Assembly (NCBI GenBank): GCA_963693305.1 | Contig: OY855908.1 | Span: forward strand, 25,235,993 to 25,299,992 | Length of the DNA: 64,000 bases | DNA from: Meandrina meandrites | Taxonomy: Eukaryota; Cnidaria; Anthozoa; Scleractinia; Meandrinidae | Direction of reading: 5' to 3' | Shown here: piece by piece, positions 59,155 to 64,000 of the stretch | How the letters are laid out: the number at the start of each line of letters is the position of its first letter | Position numbering within the stretch: the stretch's first letter is position 1 | Made by a program: the position numbers and the translations under genes | Notes under the pieces: model-generated | The model's input: the letters and a program-made list of their open reading frames with translations, nothing else | What the model was told of the DNA's origin: nothing | The model's database searches: none

Positions 59155-60653
59155 ACCATGTACCATGATTACAATTACAAGCTCCCGTCGCTGTACGCGC
59201 CATTTGAAAACAACTCCATAAACTAAAAAATTTGGTTTGTATTTGCTTTGAGAAGCATACAGAATATATATACAGTACTGAGTGCGCTTAAAATACTTTC
59301 CAAACCAAGATGTAGAACAAAAGCAATAAACATTTCTTGGCGATTTCCATACCACGGTTTGAATTCCCTTAGATTTTCAAATGTTTTTAGCTCGATATTT
59401 TTGCAATAAAAGATTGCCATTACAAGGGGGAAACACAGCAAAGAAAGCACTTTACATCAAAATAAATTTCAAATGATCTCAAAAAAGCTAACCTGATATT
59501 GGAAGAATCTACTGGCAATGCGAAGGGAAATAATTCAGCAGCGATTCAGTGTCACTTACTGCAACAAACAGGAGCATTTTCCCCTTCTTTCTTGTATCCG
59601 AGGGCATCTTTTTTGTTTCTCCACTGATTCCTGGCAGATTTTCTCGAATAAATCTTTTCAGAAGAGATTCTGGTCAAAGTCAAGGCCTTCCACCGGCGGT
59701 TCCTCGAACCCGCCATGCATCACCAAACCACATCGCGTACAAACAAGCAATTTACGACGAAATATTCGCCTCAATGTAAAGAACAATAATCAATCTTTTC
59801 ATTAATAGCAATAGCGGTTGAAAAGTCGCGATAGATGCCTTGGACAGACAGAGTGCCTCGGACAGAGAGTGTAAGTTCAAGTAATCATTTATAAAGTAAC
59901 AAAGTTGCTGATCGAGCGATAATTCAGGAAGATCTAAACTTTTCAGCAATTTTTTTTTTTTAATTTCTAAGAGGCAGTAAATTAACAATACCCGTAAAAT
60001 ATTAACATGAATGGTTCCACTGAATGATTCCACTGAACACCGAGTAAAACCCAATTTTTCAGCGAGTCACTATAGGACGGTCTAGGATCCCATGGTTGAG
60101 CTAGCTAAGCTTTGCTAGGAACTGAACGTTATCTTTCAATTCACGCACAGTGGACACTGAGACTGGACAAAAAAGAAACCTCAAAACTAGGAATGGAACA
60201 AACAGCATGTTATAAAATACGCTTGCAAAACGAAACAAAGCTTACAAAATAGAATGAAAATTATAGAAACTTTCCGCACATTAATTTCATTTCAGGGGGC
60301 AATTTCAGGATAAGGCTTGTATAGATTGTTTTGGCGGAGGGTTACGCGGGGGAAGGGACTACAGCAGAAACAAATATCCTAGAAATTCAATTTTTATTTC
60401 TTAAAAGCACGAACGCTTAACACTAATTTTACACTTGGTTCCAGGACGCAAAATATACACTCGATACCTTACTTTGCTCAAAGAACAAAAAAAAAACAGT
60501 TAAGGCTAGCTCGTCTTTAACATACAAACAGCAAACATAAGGATTTCAACTGTGTACTTTTACGCTATCTGTTAGTCTCTTACTTGGGAAGTCACACAAC
60601 GCAAGACGTGCACCTGGGCCTGAATAAGCGTTGCCTCGCGACAACAAAACGCA
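59155..60653. other. Intergenic DNA with weak exon candidates
   Basis: A plus-strand segment after TCTTTTCAG (59661) reads ..ASPNHIAYKQAIYDEIFASM to a TAA, a possible terminal exon without a recognised family. A minus-strand frame at 59752-60054 contains LCYFINDYLNLHSLSEAL, resembling a LisH helix pair, but lacks supporting splice sites. Neither is strong enough to call. Confidence 0.25.
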
Positions 60654-60680
60654 CGTCACGCAATGCATCTATGCGTGACG
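60654..60680. repeat. GTCACGCA/TGCGTGAC hairpin C
   Basis: CGTCACGCA at 60654-60662 and TGCGTGACG at 60672-60680, perfect 9-bp arms, 9-nt loop. Confidence 0.9.
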
Positions 60681-60880
60681 AAACAAAGCTGTGTGTTGTT
60701 TAAAAGTTGTAATGTAATCAACGTGGGAGCTTATGAACCCTCACAACAGGTTTTGTGTCCAATGTTTATCAACTCCAAGTTACTTTTATATCCCCTACTG
60801 GTAAATTCTTTAAATTATTTTTCACCCAAGAAAGTGTAGAGTTCCCTCCACAACTCCGCCCATGAGACCTTAACCCCACA

Positions 60881-60902
60881 TGTCAGTGTGGCCACACTGA
60901 CA
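60881..60902. repeat. Perfect 22-bp palindrome
   Basis: TGTCAGTGTGG followed immediately by its reverse complement CCACACTGACA, no loop. Confidence 0.9.
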
Positions 60903-61217
60903 GCAAATAAAGAAACACTCTAAGGGCTGAAACGGTTTTTGAGATTTTACGAAGAAAATTATTTTTAATAACAACATATCACTGATGACAAGAATCCGTA
61001 GACTAACTTCTAAATTTTTTAAAAAAATCAGTTTGAAAAAAATAACCAGGATCTGTAGTCTGGGACTTAAAAGCAATTTCAGTCTTTTCCAAGTTCCATT
61101 TCTTTTTTAACCAAAAGCAATAAAATAAATTGGAATTTCACACAAAGAAAACGGCACCTGAGATGTTAAGATCCTTTATGCGTTATGAGAAGTCTAGTTC
61201 AGCCATATATTTGGGTC

Positions 61218-61248
61218 GTCACGCAATGATTATTGATCGTTGCGTGAC
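61218..61248. repeat. GTCACGCAA/TTGCGTGAC hairpin D
   Basis: GTCACGCAATGAT (61218-61230) against ATCGTTGCGTGAC (61236-61248), one mismatch, 5-nt loop. It lies 24 bp from a second, longer inverted repeat. Confidence 0.9.
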
Positions 61249-61271
61249 AACCAAAACAACGGCTGCGAAGT

Positions 61272-61411
61272 AATGCCCGATTCCCTCTATGGCGCGCGCC
61301 TGCAGGGAATCACGGTAGTTGTATTCATCGTTGCTAAGTCTCGTGCATGGTTTGATGAATACATCTACCATGATTCCCTGCAGGCGCGCGCCATAGAGGG
61401 AATCGGGCATT
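61272..61411. mobile_element. Foldback element with 58-bp arms and GGCGCGCGCC core
   Basis: The left arm 61272-61329 begins AATGCCCGATTCCCTC, and includes ATGGCGCGCGCCTGCAGGG. The right arm 61354-61411 is its reverse complement with two mismatches; the loop is 24 nt. Near-identity of the arms suggests recent origin. No clear target duplication at either end. Confidence 0.92.
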
Positions 61412-61867
61412 GAAATTTGTTAGAACAGTACACTTGTGCACTTAGCTGAGCGGGATGAAATTTAGAAAATACAGTGTCACGCCAAACACTGCAATCTTCC
61501 GTCTTATCATTCCTTATTATTTTAGTGAAATTAAATTCAAATTCGTAACTCTAATAGCATAAAACGAATACTAAGACTATTGTTTACGCGTAACGAAAAC
61601 GTTCTGTAAGGTTCGTCGCGCAGTCTGCGCGTCACGCAATCCTTTTAAAAAAATTGCGTGACACGCCGCCGCCTTGAAGGAATACGCAAAACTGTTGAAG
61701 CCTCTAAAATAACGAAACTACTTTAATGACGAGAGTTCTACTTACTAAACAGCTTCAACTGAAAACAGGAATTCACCTACGAATGACAGAAACACAAAAA
61801 TTCTCGCACGCGGTTTTCTGAGTACGGAGAATGTCCGTGTTGTGTTTTCCATGATGGGCCCAGTCAC
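61412..61867. other. Downstream of the Lys-rich gene; includes a hairpin
   Basis: Probable 3' UTR or intergenic DNA. A GTCACGCAAT/ATTGCGTGAC hairpin occurs at 61631-61662. Nothing else recognised. Confidence 0.35.
61631..61662. repeat. GTCACGCAAT/ATTGCGTGAC hairpin E
   Basis: Perfect 10-bp arms at 61631-61640 and 61653-61662 with a 12-nt A/T-rich loop, about 205 bp beyond the stop codon of the Lys-rich gene. Confidence 0.9.
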
Positions 61868-62866
61868 TCATGTACTTTTCTTGGCTTTCTTAGCTTTAGT
61901 CTTCTTCTTTCCCTTTCGTGGAATCCTCTTGCCTTGAATTACGTTAAGTTTGTCTTTAATATATCCTTTCCTATTATTCTGTAAAGCAAAAACAGAAGGC
62001 AAAAATAATTCTTAGTGACATGGGGGTAAAGGTGAATTTGAGTGAAATTTTAAGAGGTTTAAAGAAGGGATAGAAGAAATTATTTTTGGAACACCACCAG
62101 ACAGTTGACCCCCACGCAAGAGCACCCCAGGTTGTCAGGGGACTGTTTGGGTGTCCATCTACTAATTTTTAACTTCAAATTCTAATTTTAAAATCACATT
62201 AAATCTTTAATATTTCCTATTTCTCCAAATTTTACTAATCCTTTGAGAAAAACTATCTCTTCCCAAATATCCCCTAAAAGCACCAAAAAAATTTACAAAA
62301 CACTGCTAAACATAGCTTTGTGGGATGAGCGGAGGGTTTTGAGAATGCTTGAAACGAGAGTGAGATATTCGCATTAAAACCAAGTTAAGCGGTGTAGAAA
62401 CGGGCTTCAGGTGAACCCCCGCCTTAAGGCGAGCCAGAGAGTGAAGTTCTATGAATATGAGGAGAAGTTTATAAGAATGTTAACTCATGAACGGCTAACA
62501 TGGGAATAACAGGAAAATCCTTAACATGTGCTTTGTAAACCAATCAGAACTTGACGTTAAAACACGTGACCAGTGGCAACTGCGAAAAACAAGTGACCTC
62601 TGGCAAGCGCGGGAAGAGAAGTGATCAGTAGCAAGCGCGGGAAAACAGATGACGGCTGGCAAAGGCGCGAAAAGTAGTGTAAGCCAAACCACAACTAGTC
62701 GAAGTTTTGCATCAAATTGTTAAAAAAGATAACATCTTTATTGTGATAGATATAGTCTACACATCACATTACACTTACCCGCCTGGGAATATATTTGTTT
62801 TTTGGTTTTAAATTTGTTGCTCTCCTAGGTACACCACTCTTGACTCGATTCGCGTAATCTTTAACC
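61868..62866 (-). CDS. 3' exons of a Lys/Arg-rich protein, unknown function
   Basis: Two minus-strand exons with good borders and matching phase: 62779-62866 (acceptor TATCCGCAG, donor CGG|GTAAGT) and 61868-61978 (acceptor TGCTTTACAG, TGA stop). They encode at least 65 C-terminal residues, including VKDYANRVKSGVPRRATNLK and, at the end, RKGKKKTKAKKAKKST. The very basic tail suggests a nuclear, nucleolar or RNA/DNA-binding protein. The upstream exon must end in phase 2; I did not find it in the remaining 1.1 kb, so it may lie beyond the window or be very short. The intron contains a four-unit repeat with E2F-like GCGCGGGAA sites. I do not recognise the family. Confidence 0.5.
62566..62677. repeat. 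Four ~28-bp tandem units carrying GCGCGGGAA
   Basis: Units start at 62566, 62593, 62621 and 62650, pattern GTGA(C/T)C(A/T)(G/C)T(G/A)GCAAGCGCGGGAA. GCGCGGGAA fits an E2F half-site (TTCCCGCGC). A CCAAT box lies just upstream at 62541. Confidence 0.7.
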
Positions 62867-63637
62867 CTGCGGATACAAAAGATTTCATCAGCTAATTACT
62901 TGAACTGAAAAAGTAGTAAAATAAAGTACAGAAACCGTGTTATTACTTCGTTCTTCGTGAACGTGATAAAAAACCATACACTGAACGCGGACCACTGTAG
63001 AGAACTTTTTTCTTAGAATAAAGCGAATCGGCGCAAGAGAATGGTGATTGCCATTTAGTAATATTTACAAGTGAACGAGGGAAAGGGTGAAGCCACCGAT
63101 TAGTGTCGCAGTGTACAGAAAAGAAAAGCGCGTCTCTTTTTCAGGCTTCGCCGGTTTCTTGACCAAAGACACAATTCAAGGAATTTAGAAGTTAGACATG
63201 AGAGCATACATGGACTTATAGCGGCAGCCAGAGGCGCCTTTGCAAGCTCTTGCCCAATCTCGATCTCAAAAATGTATGTAAAGTGTTATATAAAAGAGTG
63301 ATGTGTGCGCCTTTCTTTTTTTCAATTGAGTATCGTAGAAAAACAAAACCAAAGCAATCACTCTGGCCAATCGCAAAGGACGCAAACATTCCAGTGAACC
63401 AATCAAAACTCGAAGAAAATACATATAGCCAGCACGAAGCGCGGGAAAACGTGTGAGTGAGTCACGATGGGTTTTGGTTTTACTTCTGCCTTGGACGAGA
63501 AAGTGACAAGAGTTAGTTTTAAACCAATCACAAAGCTTAGTTATGCAAAACCAAAGCGAATGCGAATTACTTTCGACATTAAATAAATCACGTTATTTAA
63601 GGCCCTATGCGCCAACTTGGCGCCAGGGGATAGGTAA
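62867..63637. other. Upstream of the Lys-rich exons; CCAAT boxes and E2F-like site
   Basis: CCAAT occurs at about 63368, 63400 and 63522 and GCGCGGGAA at 63439, a promoter-like set repeating the arrangement at 62541-62640. No convincing exon found. Confidence 0.35.
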
Positions 63638-63675
63638 CAGGTAACATTTAAGTGGTAGAGCATCGCACCGGTATC

Positions 63676-63709
<34 letters not shown>

Positions 63710-63796
63710 TGATTTTTTTCAGGCTTCTTTATTCCAATTGCTTAAATTGGAAATTCACTGCGAAGATCACATATCACCTTCAGGTAACATTTAAGT
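63638..63796 (+). mobile_element. tRNA-derived SINE, 5'-truncated, with perfect 16-bp target duplication
   Basis: CAGGTAACATTTAAGT occurs at 63638-63653 and 63781-63796, an exact target-site duplication. The 127-bp insert (63654-63780) starts inside the tRNA-like head (GGTAGAGCATCGCACC), keeps the pol III B box GGTTCGAATCC, and has a T-rich tail region and AATTGCTTAAATTGG. It lacks the A box, so it could not be transcribed from its own promoter. The exact duplication implies a recent insertion. Confidence 0.92.
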
Positions 63797-63879
63797 ATCA
63801 GAGTATTTAGCACTGCTGTACTAATTGTGGACACTATAAATAAGGAAACAAATAGTTCTAACAGAAATTTGTTAAAAAT

Positions 63880-64000
63880 CCCAACTGGTAGGAGGCTGAC
63901 AAGCTGGCTATTTACAAAGCGTGGAGGAGTTGAATTCGGGACCACCAAATACAAATCCATCTAGTGGTAGGGAGGAGGATTTGAACCCGGGACCTCCGGA
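63880..64000 (-). mobile_element. SINE-like tRNA-derived repeat, cut by the window edge
   Basis: On the minus strand TCCGGAGGTCCCGGGTTC then AAATCC contains a B box (GGTTCAAATCC), followed by CTAGATGGATTTGTATTTGG and a second degenerate GAATTCAACTCC. The head would lie beyond position 64000. Type judged from the tRNA-like motif only. Confidence 0.5.

Overview
This is eukaryotic DNA: AT-rich, intron-rich and full of short transposon relics. Gene content (an intron-split SMARCE1/BAF57, a one-exon rhodopsin-class receptor, a one-exon BTB-Kelch gene, a METTL27-like methyltransferase) and the repeats (short foldback elements, tRNA-derived SINE fragments) fit an animal, most likely an anthozoan cnidarian such as a stony coral. 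That placement is my inference; no rRNA, mitochondrial or other species marker is present. I saw no bacterial, viral, CRISPR or rRNA features.

Layout. 1-25,400: gene-poor, with an 88-bp x 3 tandem array (2937-3200), a tRNA-like SINE head (about 4054), a tetranucleotide microsatellite (5644-5860), several foldback elements and a plus-strand promoter-like block with a consensus CRE and a splice donor (8830-9105). 25,413-27,170: GPCR gene, plus strand, with a degenerate repeat in its 3' UTR. 28,264-29,936: a small minus-strand two-exon gene candidate of unknown function. 32,290-44,645: SMARCE1 on the minus strand, 13 coding exons with consistent splice phases, 338 residues, with at least four MITE-like insertions in its introns. 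47,201-54,190: METTL27-like methyltransferase, minus strand, last two coding exons clear and the N-terminal part not securely found; its putative first intron holds a 2.2-kb palindrome that itself contains a 900-bp nested element. 56,392-58,413: one-exon BTB-BACK-Kelch gene, minus strand, ending in a CaaX-type tetrapeptide. 61,868-62,866: last two exons of a Lys/Arg-rich protein, minus strand. 63,638-64,000: a SINE fragment with a perfect 16-bp target duplication and the start of another SINE-like unit.

The genes do not look like a pathway or operon; they are independent animal loci. The more unusual content is the mobile and palindromic DNA: (a) foldback elements ending TAGCCTG..CAGGCTA, four of them flanked by perfect 9-bp duplications; (b) TTAA-flanked inverted-repeat elements, one carrying a YY1-like initiator, an open frame and a splice donor in each long arm; (c) hairpins with GTCACGCAA/TTGCGTGAC arms and unrelated loops; (d) the palindrome with the nested hAT-like insert. 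No transposase was seen for any of them, so all appear non-autonomous.
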